This document shows, piece after piece, positions 16,779 to 24,943 of a DNA stretch of 64,000 bases. The notes under the pieces were generated by a model. That model was given only the letters and a program-made list of their open reading frames with translations. It did not search any database and had not been told where the DNA came from. A program made the translations under genes and the position numbers. The stretch comes from Kaistella montana (GTDB lineage Bacteria; Bacteroidota; Bacteroidia; Flavobacteriales; Weeksellaceae): contig NZ_JANFQP010000002.1 of NCBI RefSeq assembly GCF_024436175.1, positions 620,001 through 684,000 on the forward strand, written 5' to 3'. The stretch's first letter is position 1; each line of letters opens with the position of its first letter.

Positions 16779-18773
16779 TTATAGTTGGGTATTGGTTTCT
16801 GGACCTAATATCGTTTCCGGCGAATCATTTTCTGAATCTTGAGTGTTGGAAACTGGTCGTTCCGTAAGTTCAGGATCCCATGCTCTTTTGCCGAAAATTT
16901 CTTCTAAATCTTCTCTAAAGATCACCTCTTTTTCTAGAAGTTTATTGGCTAAAGCGTCGAGTTTATCTTTGTTCGCAGCTAAAATATCCAATGCTCTTTG
17001 ATATTGAGTTTCGATGATTTTAGAGATTTCCTCATCGATCATTTTAGCTGTTTGCTCCGAGTAAGGTTTTCCGAAACTGTATTCAGACTGACCAGAACTG
17101 TCGTAATAAGAGATATTTCCGATTTTGTCGTTCAAACCATAGATTGTCACCATTGCTTGAGCTTGTTTGGTTACTCTTTCCAAGTCAGAAAGCGCTCCAG
17201 TAGAAATATTTCCAAAAATTGTTTGTTCCGCAGCTCTTCCGCCCAATGTTGCACAAAGTTCATCGTACATCTGTTCGGTTGTCGTAAGCTGTCTTTCTTC
17301 TGGCAAATACCACGCAGCTCCTAACGAGCGACCTCTTGGTACAATAGTAACTTTCAAAAGTGGAGCAGCATGTTCCACAAGCCAAGAAATAGTTGCGTGA
17401 CCAGCTTCGTGATAAGCAACTCTTCTTTTTTCTGAAGGTTTTATCGCTTTATTTTTCTTTTCAAGTCCACCGATGATTCTATCAACAGCGTCCAAGAAAT
17501 CTTGTTTATTTACTGATTCATGACCGTTTCTCGCAGCGATAAGGGCAGCTTCATTACAAACATTTGCAATATCAGCACCGCTAAATCCTGGAGTTTGTTT
17601 TGCTAAAAATTCTCTGTCGATATTTTCGTCGAGTTTAATTTTAGCTAAATGAACGTTGAAAATCTCTTTTCTTTCATGAAGTTCAGGCAAATCCACATAA
17701 ATTGAACGATCGAATCGGCCGGCTCTCATTAAAGCTTTATCCAAAATATCAGCTCTGTTGGTTGCTGCCATCACGATTACATTGGTATCGGTTCCGAAAC
17801 CGTCCATTTCGGTAAGTAATTGGTTCAGTGTATTTTCTCTTTCGTCGTTTCCACCGGTGAAATTCCCTTTTCCTCTTGCTCTACCAATGGCGTCAATCTC
17901 ATCAATAAAGATAATTGCAGGAGATTTTGCTTTCGCTTGAGCAAAAAGATCACGAACTCTAGAAGCTCCAACTCCTACAAACATTTCCACAAAATCCGAA
18001 CCTGAAAGTGAAAAGAAAGGAACTTTTGCTTCACCCGCAACGGCTTTTGCCAAAAGAGTTTTACCTGTTCCTGGAGGACCTACCAAAAGAACGCCTTTTG
18101 GAATTTTACCTCCTAATTTGGTGTATTTTTCTGAATTTTTAAGGAAATCTACTACTTCTTGTACCTCTTCTTTTGCGCCTTCTAAACCTGCAACATCTTT
18201 AAATGTTACCTGCACTTTTTCTTTTTCATCAAACAGTTTTGCGCGGGATTTTCCGATGGAGAATATTTGTCCACCAGGACCGCCGCCTCCGCCACCCATC
18301 ATTTTTCTGAAGATTACAAAATAGAACAACGCCATAATTGCAATCCAGAAAACAGCTGTGAAAAGCAGTTCTGTCATTGGGTTTTTGCCAACACCGTAAT
18401 CTTTTTTAGTTACAATAGCCGGGTTTTCTTGTTTAATTTTATCAAACTTTTCAAGGAAAAGCTGTAAATCCCCAAAACTCAAAGTATAATCGGGTTTTGG
18501 CGCGAAATCAAATGTTGAAAACGGGCTTTTATCTTTAGCAACTTGCTTATTGGCAAGTTCTGTTTTAGCAGCTTTTGTTAAGAAGACATCCGCTTTTTCG
18601 GTGTCTTTGTAGATCATTACATCCTGAATTTTTCCTTGCTGAAGCATTTGATAGAAGCCTTCTTCGTCGAGTGAATTGGTGCTTGAATCACTATTCATGT
18701 TGGTGAAGAAGAACAGCAATACCGCTGCGATCAGTATCGGAAAAAACCAGTTAAATCCTTTGTTGTTATTCAT
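16779..18773 (-). CDS. ftsH: ATP-dependent zinc metalloprotease FtsH
   Basis: A 664-residue membrane-anchored AAA+ protease that degrades unstable membrane and cytosolic proteins as a hexamer. Order: TM1 (about 8-24), periplasmic part, TM2 (about 133-155), a Gly-rich linker, Walker [14 protein letters not shown], Walker [12 protein letters not shown], the SRH region ([19 protein letters not shown]) and the zinc site HEAGH. Normal length with an acidic, Thr/Asn-rich tail. rsfS lies 52 nt upstream on the same strand and the pair ends in a strong terminator. Confidence 0.97.
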   Translation of the reverse strand: MNNNKGFNWFFPILIAAVLLFFFTNMNSDSSTNSLDEEGFYQMLQQGKIQDVMIYKDTEKADVFLTKAAKTELANKQVAKDKSPFSTFDFAPKPDYTLSFGDLQLFLEKFDKIKQENPAIVTKKDYGVGKNPMTELLFTAVFWIAIMALFYFVIFRKMMGGGGGGPGGQIFSIGKSRAKLFDEKEKVQVTFKDVAGLEGAKEEVQEVVDFLKNSEKYTKLGGKIPKGVLLVGPPGTGKTLLAKAVAGEAKVPFFSLSGSDFVEMFVGVGASRVRDLFAQAKAKSPAIIFIDEIDAIGRARGKGNFTGGNDERENTLNQLLTEMDGFGTDTNVIVMAATNRADILDKALMRAGRFDRSIYVDLPELHERKEIFNVHLAKIKLDENIDREFLAKQTPGFSGADIANVCNEAALIAARNGHESVNKQDFLDAVDRIIGGLEKKNKAIKPSEKRRVAYHEAGHATISWLVEHAAPLLKVTIVPRGRSLGAAWYLPEERQLTTTEQMYDELCATLGGRAAEQTIFGNISTGALSDLERVTKQAQAMVTIYGLNDKIGNISYYDSSGQSEYSFGKPYSEQTAKMIDEEISKIIETQYQRALDILAANKDKLDALANKLLEKEVIFREDLEEIFGKRAWDPELTERPVSNTQDSENDSPETILGPETNTQL

Positions 18774-18825
18774 ATCTGTTTTTATAAAAATTTTGACGAA
18801 AAAAGGATTCCGTCAATGCTTTAAA

Positions 18826-19188
18826 TTAATTATCTATTTTGGTGATTTTCGCATCGCCCCAAAGTTCTTCGATGTCGTAGTATTCACGGGTTTCTCTTTG
18901 GAAAACGTGTACGACAACCGATACGTAATCGAGAAGAACCCACATTGCATTTTCGGTTCCTTCCACATGCCATGGTCGGTCTTGTAGCTCGTTTCTTACC
19001 TTTTTTTCAATATTTCCGGAGATTGCTGCAACTTGAGTATTGGAATTTCCTGTGCAAATAATAAAGGTTTGTGCCACTGAGTTTTCGATGCCTGAAAGAT
19101 CAAAAATCATGATGTCTTCACCTTTTGTATCTTGTATTGCTTCCACGATTTTGTTGGTAAGCAGTTGTTTTTCTGTAATTTTGTTCAT
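18826..19188 (-). CDS. rsfS: Ribosomal silencing factor RsfS
   Basis: A 120-residue RsfS/Iojap protein, which binds L14 and blocks subunit joining when nutrients are scarce. Conserved stretches DIMIFDLSG, FIICTGNSNTQV, RPWHVEGTENAMWVLLDY and VVVHVFQRETREYYDIEELW cover nearly the whole protein. It precedes ftsH, as is common in Flavobacteriia, and is divergent from birA. Confidence 0.95.
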   Translation of the reverse strand: MNKITEKQLLTNKIVEAIQDTKGEDIMIFDLSGIENSVAQTFIICTGNSNTQVAAISGNIEKKVRNELQDRPWHVEGTENAMWVLLDYVSVVVHVFQRETREYYDIEELWGDAKITKIDN

Positions 19189-19208
19189 TAAAAATCTTGT
19201 ATAATCTG

Positions 19209-19216
19209 CAAATTTA
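19209..19216 (-). promoter_or_regulatory. -7 box of rsfS-ftsH
   Basis: TAAATTTG on the minus strand, 20 nt before the rsfS ATG. Confidence 0.6.
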
Positions 19217-19275
19217 TTGTTTTTTTATTTAATTAAAGCCAATTTTGCCGTTTCTATCTCTTAAAGTTTTCATAA

Positions 19276-19992
19276 ATGAGCGCACTTGTTTTCCTTGAAA
19301 AATGTACTTCTACTAATGACGAAATACTCAAGCATTTTACTTTAAAGCAATCTGCAAATCTCGCTCTTTATACTTTCAACCAAACTCAAGGAAGAGGACA
19401 GTATGGAAATAATTGGAACTTATCGGTCAATCAGAATCTCGCTTTTTCTATGATTTTATCTGCTGATCGATTTGTTATTCGCGATCAATTTATCAATTTC
19501 CGTACCGCTGAAGTCTTGGCTAATTTTCTTGCCATAATGACAAAATCACCTGTGGAAATCAAGTGGCCGAATGATTTGATTATCAATAACAAAAAAGTTG
19601 CAGGAATTTTAATAGAGAAAAAAAACATTAATGGAATTTCTTATTTCATTATCGGAATCGGTTTGAATATTTTACAAGTTGATTTTCAGGAGCTTTCGAA
19701 AGCGGGTTCACTGTTCACGCAAACTGGAAAAAAGTTTGAACTTCATAATTTCACTGAAAAACTTTATAGTTATTTAGTTGAAAATTTAGCTAAAAATGTT
19801 TCCGAAGAAAATATTTTAAAAGAAATCAATCAGCGATTATTCAAAAAAGATAAAGTTTCTGTTTTCTCACAAAATGGAATGCGACAAAATGGCATCATCA
19901 AAAACGTGGATGAAGAGGGATTCCTTTGGGTTGATTTAGAAAATGATGGCCTAAAAAAATTCTATCATAAAGAAATCGAATTGCTTTATTGA
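19276..19992 (+). CDS. birA: Biotin-[acetyl-CoA-carboxylase] ligase
   Basis: A 238-residue monofunctional BirA that attaches biotin to BCCP. The biotinyl-5'-AMP loop QTQGRGQYGNNW is near residues 36-47; WPNDLIINNKKVAGIL and FIIGIGLNIL follow. The N-terminal helix-turn-helix of repressor-type BirA is absent, so this enzyme should not regulate biotin genes. The -7 region is a weak match (CAATTTTG at 19240-19247). The last 7 bases overlap the convergent LptF/G-type gene. Confidence 0.92.
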   Translation: MSALVFLEKCTSTNDEILKHFTLKQSANLALYTFNQTQGRGQYGNNWNLSVNQNLAFSMILSADRFVIRDQFINFRTAEVLANFLAIMTKSPVEIKWPNDLIINNKKVAGILIEKKNINGISYFIIGIGLNILQVDFQELSKAGSLFTQTGKKFELHNFTEKLYSYLVENLAKNVSEENILKEINQRLFKKDKVSVFSQNGMRQNGIIKNVDEEGFLWVDLENDGLKKFYHKEIELLY

Positions 19993-21080
19993 TTCGCTCT
20001 TTTGAAATAAAGGTACAAAGCAATCGGTCCGAAAACAAGATCGGGAAGCCACATCGCGAGAAGCGGAGGCAATGTTTTATTCTCAGAAACTACTTTTAAA
20101 ACCTCGAAAGAGAATACAAAAACAAACGCCAAGGCAATACCAAGCGCGAGATTGAGGCCTAAACCACCACGTTTTTTCTCCGATGCTAAACTGAGCCCCA
20201 AAATGGTGAGAATGATGACGGAAACCGGCATCGAAGTTCTTTGGTAAAGCTCATTCAGATAGCTGTTTAGGTTTGCGTTTCCTTTTTCTTTTTCGCGGTT
20301 GATGAATTTGATGAGATCTGGAGTGGTTTTATTTTGTCCTAACAAAACATCAGGGAAAAGTTCTTCCGGTGGATGATTAAAACTTTTGTTCAAAGTATTT
20401 CCGTTGCCTAGTTTTTCGGTGTCGTCTTTATTTATGGTCTTTTCGAGATAATTGTTCAGCGAAAAGTATTTTTTGTCTTTATCCCAATAAAAATCATTGG
20501 CGTTGAGCTGATAGATTAGTTTTTTGTTCTTATCGAATTTTTGATAAATAAATCCAGAACCGCGTTTTTCTTTTTTATTATAACTTTTAATAAAGATATA
20601 TTCGGTTTTAGAAAGTTGGGTTGAAACTTCGGAACTTCCGGTGAATTGTTCGCGGTTTACAGCACTGTAAGTGTAAGGTTCGAGTTCATTTTTCTTAATA
20701 TTCGCAAGTGGCAAAACAAAATGATTGATCAGAAGTGCGATAAACGCAATAAAGCCTGAAGTAATTAAATAAGGTCTCGCAAATCGGTGAAAACTCGCGC
20801 CGGAGCTGATGATTGCAACAATTTCGGTGTTATTGGCAATTCTTGAAGTGAAAAAAATCACGGAAATGAATACCAAAATCGACATGAAAGTAATGATCAA
20901 ATTGATGATCCAATACGGATAAAAATTTACGAGAAATTCCGAAACTTTAAAACCATTGGACTCAATTCTTGGCGCTTTTGCCTGCACATCGATAACCAAG
21001 ATAATAATCGTTAATAGTCCCAACATGAACCCGAAAGTTCCGAGGTATTTTTTGATGATATATAAATCGATTATTTTCAT
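19986..21080 (-). CDS. LptF/LptG (YjgP/YjgQ) family permease
   Basis: A 364-residue protein with the family layout: three N-terminal TM helices (about 13-30, 57-77, 100-122), a periplasmic beta-jellyroll (about 130-270) and three C-terminal helices. The start MKIIDLYIIKKYLGTFGFML is typical. It belongs to the inner-membrane part of the Lpt machine that extracts LPS; LptF and LptG cannot be separated with confidence from one sequence. It lies 15 nt after tgt, as the last gene of a four-gene minus-strand operon. Confidence 0.88.
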   Translation of the reverse strand: MKIIDLYIIKKYLGTFGFMLGLLTIIILVIDVQAKAPRIESNGFKVSEFLVNFYPYWIINLIITFMSILVFISVIFFTSRIANNTEIVAIISSGASFHRFARPYLITSGFIAFIALLINHFVLPLANIKKNELEPYTYSAVNREQFTGSSEVSTQLSKTEYIFIKSYNKKEKRGSGFIYQKFDKNKKLIYQLNANDFYWDKDKKYFSLNNYLEKTINKDDTEKLGNGNTLNKSFNHPPEELFPDVLLGQNKTTPDLIKFINREKEKGNANLNSYLNELYQRTSMPVSVIILTILGLSLASEKKRGGLGLNLALGIALAFVFVFSFEVLKVVSENKTLPPLLAMWLPDLVFGPIALYLYFKRANQ

Positions 21081-21095
21081 GAAATCAATGTCAAT

Positions 21096-22232
21096 TTAGA
21101 GTCTTTGTTTCAGCGTTGGAATTATTGAATTTTTCCATTCGTAAAAATCGCCAGCAATGATGTGTTCTCTGGCAACTCTTACTAAATCAACGTAAAAAGC
21201 CAAATTGTGTACTGAAGCAATTTGTTTTGCCAAATATTCTTTCGCCACAAACAAATGACGCACATACGCTTTTGAATATTCAGAATCTACATAACTTGTA
21301 CCGAATTCATCCAAAGGAGAAAAATCGTTTTCCCATTTTTTGTTTTTCATGTTCATAATGCCACCCCAAGTGAATAACATTGCGTTTCTTGCGTTTCTTG
21401 TTGGCATTACACAATCCATCATATCAACACCGAGTCCGATGGATTCTAGGATGTTCCAAGGTGTTCCGACGCCCATCAAATAACGCGGTTTGTCTTTGGG
21501 TAAAATATCGGTTACTTCATCCGTAATTCGGTACATTTCCTCTTCTGGTTCACCCACGGAAAGTCCGCCGATTGCGTTTCCGGCTGCGTTTTGCTCAGAA
21601 ATAAATTCCGCAGAAATTTTTCTTAAATCCGAATAAGTTGAACCTTGAACAATTGGGAAAAGTCGTTGTTTGTGTCCATAGATTTCGGGATTTTCTTCAG
21701 TCCATTTGATGCATCTTTTCAGCCATCGATGCGTCATTTCCATAGAATCTTTGGCTAAATTGTAATCGCAAGGATACGGCGTGCATTCATCAAAAGCCAT
21801 AAAAATATCCGCGCCAATTTGACGCTGAATTTCCATTGATTTTTCAGGGGAAATGAAATGCAAACTTCCGTCGATGTGCGATTTGAATTTCACACCTTCT
21901 TCGGTGAGTTTTCTAGACTTTGACAAAGAAAAAACCTGATAACCACCGGAATCGGTAAGAATCGGCAAATCCCAGTTCATGAATTTGTGTAAACCACCTG
22001 CAGCTTGCATAATATCCATTTTCGGACGCAAATTGAGATGATAGGTATTTCCTAAAATAATTTGGGCCTTGATGTTATCTTTGAGTTCTCTTTGATGAAC
22101 AGTTTTTACAGAAGCCACCGTTCCAACAGGCATGAATATTGGCGTTTGAATGGTTCCGTGATCTGTAGTAATGGTTCCGGCTCTTGCTTTTCCGGTGGTT
22201 GTATTGTTGATTTCGAAAAATGGGGACATCAT
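21096..22232 (-). CDS. tgt: Queuine tRNA-ribosyltransferase
   Basis: A 378-residue Tgt, which exchanges guanine 34 of certain tRNAs for the queuosine precursor. The first catalytic Asp sits in LTDSGGYQVFSL and the nucleophile in GVDMMDCVMPTRNARN; SVGEPEEEMY is also present. In this sequence the usual zinc-site cysteines of the C-terminal region are not evident (the segment reads RHLFVAKEYLAKQIASVHN), which deserves an alignment. The frame can be extended to a TTG at 22244 inside the preceding gene; the ATG at 22232, directly after that gene's stop, is preferred. Confidence 0.93.
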   Translation of the reverse strand: MMSPFFEINNTTTGKARAGTITTDHGTIQTPIFMPVGTVASVKTVHQRELKDNIKAQIILGNTYHLNLRPKMDIMQAAGGLHKFMNWDLPILTDSGGYQVFSLSKSRKLTEEGVKFKSHIDGSLHFISPEKSMEIQRQIGADIFMAFDECTPYPCDYNLAKDSMEMTHRWLKRCIKWTEENPEIYGHKQRLFPIVQGSTYSDLRKISAEFISEQNAAGNAIGGLSVGEPEEEMYRITDEVTDILPKDKPRYLMGVGTPWNILESIGLGVDMMDCVMPTRNARNAMLFTWGGIMNMKNKKWENDFSPLDEFGTSYVDSEYSKAYVRHLFVAKEYLAKQIASVHNLAFYVDLVRVAREHIIAGDFYEWKNSIIPTLKQRL

Positions 22233-22233
22233 A

Positions 22234-22602
22234 TTATCTTGCAAACGCGGGTACGTCTTTGTTTTCTTTTAATTTTTTATCAATATAATCTTTTGCAGCA
22301 GGATCTTTTTCTAAAATAATTTCTTGTGCATTATTGAGAATTTTTTCCATATCTCCTGTCGCGGTATAAAATTTATAACTTTCTATAAACTCAGTTGCGG
22401 TTATATTCTTTTGTTTAAGGGTAAATCGGGTTGAATTTTCGATATTGGTTTGCGGGAAGAAATTGCTCATCTGGTCATTGATGGCAAATTCAGCCATAAG
22501 CTCGGACATTTTATCTTTCTCGATCAGTTTTTTTGGAGGATCGATTAGCTCAGAACAACCCGCCAATAAAAATGTAAGGAATATAAAAAACCAATTTTTC
22601 AT
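22234..22602 (-). CDS. DUF4296 lipoprotein
   Basis: A 122-residue predicted lipoprotein. Signal peptide with lipobox LLAGC and Cys16 as the likely lipidated residue; the mature part is mostly helical and charged. It resembles DUF4296, a Bacteroidota family without known function. The ATG at 22602 overlaps the TGA of the glycosyltransferase gene (ATGA), implying coupled translation; a longer frame from 22626 would place eight polar residues before the signal peptide and is rejected. Confidence 0.75.
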   Translation of the reverse strand: MKNWFFIFLTFLLAGCSELIDPPKKLIEKDKMSELMAEFAINDQMSNFFPQTNIENSTRFTLKQKNITATEFIESYKFYTATGDMEKILNNAQEIILEKDPAAKDYIDKKLKENKDVPAFAR

Positions 22603-23315
22603 AATTTTCCGATGATTGATTTCCACTTTAGATTTAAAACACCAAAAACAGCTTCATGGATGATTCCGCCATTCATTTTGCTTTCGCCCAATTCTCGGTT
22701 AGTGAAAATAATTGGCACTTCCACAATTCTGAAACCTTTCTTGAACGCGCGAAATTTCATCTCGATCTGAAAACCGTAACCTTTCAATTTAATGTCATCC
22801 AAACCGATTTCCTCAAGCACTTTTCTTGAAAAGCAAACAAAACCAGCAGTAGTATCATGAATTGGAATTCCAAGAATCGCACGAACATATTTTGAGGCAA
22901 AATAGGACAAAAGAACTCTTCCCATCGGCCAATTCACCACATTTACTCCTTTAGAATAGCGTGATCCGATACTCATATCAGCATTTTTACACGCTTCAAA
23001 AAGTTTATTGAGATCTTGCGGATTGTGCGAAAAATCGGCATCCATTTCGAAAATATAATCGTAATGGTTTTGCAAAGCCCATTTGAAACCATGGATGTAA
23101 GCTTTTCCCAATCCGTCTTTGGTTTTCCGAACGCTGACATGAAGAGTGTTCGGGTAAATTTTCTGTAAATTTCTTACGATATCTGCTGTTCCATCGGGCG
23201 AAGAGTCGTCAACGATAAGGATGTGGAAATCCTCTTCCAGCGCAAAAACTGCTGAAATTATGTTTTCAATATTTTCCTTCTCGTTGTAAGTCGGGATAAT
23301 GACGAGTTTCTTCAT
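22599..23315 (-). CDS. Polyprenol-phosphate mannosyltransferase-like glycosyltransferase (GT2)
   Basis: A 238-residue GT-A glycosyltransferase of the dolichol-phosphate mannose synthase type, starting MKKLVIIPTYNEKENIENII, with DDSSPDGTAD, the catalytic-metal EMDADFSH motif and GSRYSKG. There is no C-terminal GtrA-like membrane domain. It probably loads a sugar onto undecaprenyl phosphate for envelope glycans or protein O-glycosylation; the acceptor pathway is inferred. The frame extends to 23411, but a -7 box at 23332-23339 lies within the extension, so the ATG at 23315 is the start. First gene of GT-DUF4296-tgt-permease. Confidence 0.88.
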   Translation of the reverse strand: MKKLVIIPTYNEKENIENIISAVFALEEDFHILIVDDSSPDGTADIVRNLQKIYPNTLHVSVRKTKDGLGKAYIHGFKWALQNHYDYIFEMDADFSHNPQDLNKLFEACKNADMSIGSRYSKGVNVVNWPMGRVLLSYFASKYVRAILGIPIHDTTAGFVCFSRKVLEEIGLDDIKLKGYGFQIEMKFRAFKKGFRIVEVPIIFTNRELGESKMNGGIIHEAVFGVLNLKWKSIIGKL

Positions 23316-23331
23316 CCGTGAAATTAATTTG

Positions 23332-23339
23332 CAAAGATA
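23332..23339 (-). promoter_or_regulatory. -7 box of the glycosyltransferase-tgt operon
   Basis: TATCTTTG on the minus strand, 16 nt before the ATG at 23315; it decides that start. Confidence 0.6.
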
Positions 23340-23434
23340 AACTTTTCCTGCATCTTTTTTAAGGAATTCTGATGGAGGAATCACCGAGATTTTATTTGAT
23401 GAAAAATCCAAGCAACTATTTCCTTTTATATTCT

Positions 23435-23442
23435 TATTTTTG
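23435..23442 (+). promoter_or_regulatory. -7 box of the DUF4271 gene
   Basis: TATTTTTG, whose last three bases coincide with the TTG that begins the longest open frame, ruling that codon out as the start. Confidence 0.55.
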
Positions 23443-23460
23443 CAAAAAAAAATTAATCAA

Positions 23461-24102
23461 TTGATTAGAATTGCACAGCATCACGATTGGGTCGTTTGGA
23501 TCATCCTTGGGTGCATTTTCCTTTATATATTCATGCTGATTTCGTTGCGACGGGATTCCGGAGTTTTGGAATTTCTAACGCAGAAATTTCCAGATTCTAC
23601 CAACAATTTCCTGAGTTGGATTATCATCAGTGTGGTTTTTTGCCTCACTTTATCGGTTTTGGTTTCCCCGTATTTACCGGCGGTTCCCAAAAGCATTAGT
23701 GCACTGCAAATCGGTGGTTATGAGCTGAATAAATTTGGCTTTTCTCTTTTAGCAATAAGTACATTTTATTTCCTGAAAAATGCCCTAAGTTATTTGTTTT
23801 TTGCCGGAACAGGATCGGTGAAAAAATGGGAAGTGTTTTATTTTACTACTTCCAAATTCTATTTCTGTTTTTCTTTGGTAATCATGGTTTTATGCATGAT
23901 TGGCAATTTTTATATGGTAAATCGTACAGAAATGTTTAACTACTGTTTAATAGGATTTGCTGCTATTTTTCTGTTTAAATTAAGCTATTACCTTTTTCAC
24001 AGCAGTCGGATACTGCCCGAAATATGGTATTATAAATTTTTGTATATTTGCACCCTCCAAATTATACCAGTTTTGGTACTTTGGAAGGTATTGTTTTTTT
24101 AA
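23461..24102 (+). CDS. DUF4271 membrane protein
   Basis: A 213-residue protein with about five to six hydrophobic segments, resembling the Bacteroidota family DUF4271, found next to hemD in many Flavobacteriia. Function is unknown. No ATG lies near the conserved start; TTG at 23461 (LIRIAQHHDWVVWII) is the best start, 18 nt after the -7 box. The next ATG would remove the first membrane helix. Its last 60 bases contain a promoter-like box for hemD. Confidence 0.75.
   Translation: MIRIAQHHDWVVWIILGCIFLYIFMLISLRRDSGVLEFLTQKFPDSTNNFLSWIIISVVFCLTLSVLVSPYLPAVPKSISALQIGGYELNKFGFSLLAISTFYFLKNALSYLFFAGTGSVKKWEVFYFTTSKFYFCFSLVIMVLCMIGNFYMVNRTEMFNYCLIGFAAIFLFKLSYYLFHSSRILPEIWYYKFLYICTLQIIPVLVLWKVLFF
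24043..24050 (+). promoter_or_regulatory. Internal -7 box ahead of hemD
   Basis: TATATTTG within the 3' end of the DUF4271 gene, 63 nt before the hemD start. Confidence 0.45.
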
Positions 24103-24113
24103 TTATTTTGATG

Positions 24114-24854
24114 ATGAAAATTAAATCTATATTAGTTTCGCAACCCGCACCGAACGAATCGTCTCCGTATTTAGAGATGGCAAGAAAGGAAAAAATCAAG
24201 ATAGATTTCAGACCTTTTATTCATGTAGAAGGGGTGGATGCAAAGGAACTTAGAACACAAAAAATTGATCTGGCACAATATACAGGGATTATTTTTACTA
24301 GTAAAAATGCCGTGGATAATTACTTCCGACTTGCTGAAGAAATGCGTTTCACAGTCCCAGATTCTATGAGGTATATTTGCCAATCGGAGGCGATTGCGAA
24401 CTATCTTCAGAAGCATATTGTTTACAGAAAAAGAAAAATTTCTTTCGGAGAAAAAACTTTCGCAGATTTGATGCCTTTGTTTAAAAAATTTCCAACAGAA
24501 AAATATTTGTTACCTGCTGCTGAAGCTTTAAGCGCTGATATTCTGAAAGTTTTGGAAGCTTCACCAATTGAATGGACCAAAGCTACCATGTACAGAACGG
24601 TTTCTAGTGATTTGACGGATATCAATATAAAAGATTACGACATGTTGGTTTTCTTTAGTCCACAAGGAATTAGATCTTTAGGATCCAATTTTAAAGATTT
24701 CAAACAAGGAGACACCAAAATTGCAGTTTTCGGAAATACTACAGAAATGGCTGCAAAAGAAGCCGGACTGAGAGTAGATGTGATGGCGCCAAGCAAAGAA
24801 ACTCCATCGATGACCATGGCAATTGAAAAATATATAAGAAGCATGAATAAATAA
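24114..24854 (+). CDS. hemD: Uroporphyrinogen-III synthase
   Basis: A 246-residue HemD-family protein with two alternating alpha/beta domains; it closes hydroxymethylbilane to uroporphyrinogen III for haem. Family stretches: ILVSQPAP at the start, FTSKNAVDNYF and, late, VFFSPQGIRSL. HemD is poorly conserved, so the call rests on these motifs and on the usual DUF4271 neighbour. The start could be either of two adjacent ATGs (24111 or 24114). Haem supply matters here because the act operon encodes seven c-type haem sites. Confidence 0.82.
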   Translation: MKIKSILVSQPAPNESSPYLEMARKEKIKIDFRPFIHVEGVDAKELRTQKIDLAQYTGIIFTSKNAVDNYFRLAEEMRFTVPDSMRYICQSEAIANYLQKHIVYRKRKISFGEKTFADLMPLFKKFPTEKYLLPAAEALSADILKVLEASPIEWTKATMYRTVSSDLTDINIKDYDMLVFFSPQGIRSLGSNFKDFKQGDTKIAVFGNTTEMAAKEAGLRVDVMAPSKETPSMTMAIEKYIRSMNK

Positions 24855-24874
24855 TTCATCTTCAGTTGAGATAT

Positions 24875-24917
24875 AAAACCGTCTTTTTCTATGAATAAGA
24901 TGGTTTTATTTTTTATA
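24875..24917 (+). terminator. Terminator of hemD
   Basis: AAAACCGTCTT (24875-24885) pairs with AAGATGGTTTT (24897-24907) with one G-U pair, followed by a T-rich tract. Confidence 0.85.
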
Positions 24918-24922
24918 AATCA

Positions 24923-24930
24923 TAACTTTA
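24923..24930 (+). promoter_or_regulatory. Candidate -7 box of the oligopeptidase gene
   Basis: TAACTTTA, one base off TAnnTTTG, 13 nt before the ATG at 24944. Confidence 0.4.
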
Positions 24931-24943
24931 TCGGCTTTTTTTA

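Noticed and set aside
22233..22244. TTG start for tgt at 22244
   Set aside because: It would lie inside the DUF4296 gene and add four non-conserved residues; the ATG pair right after that gene's stop is better.
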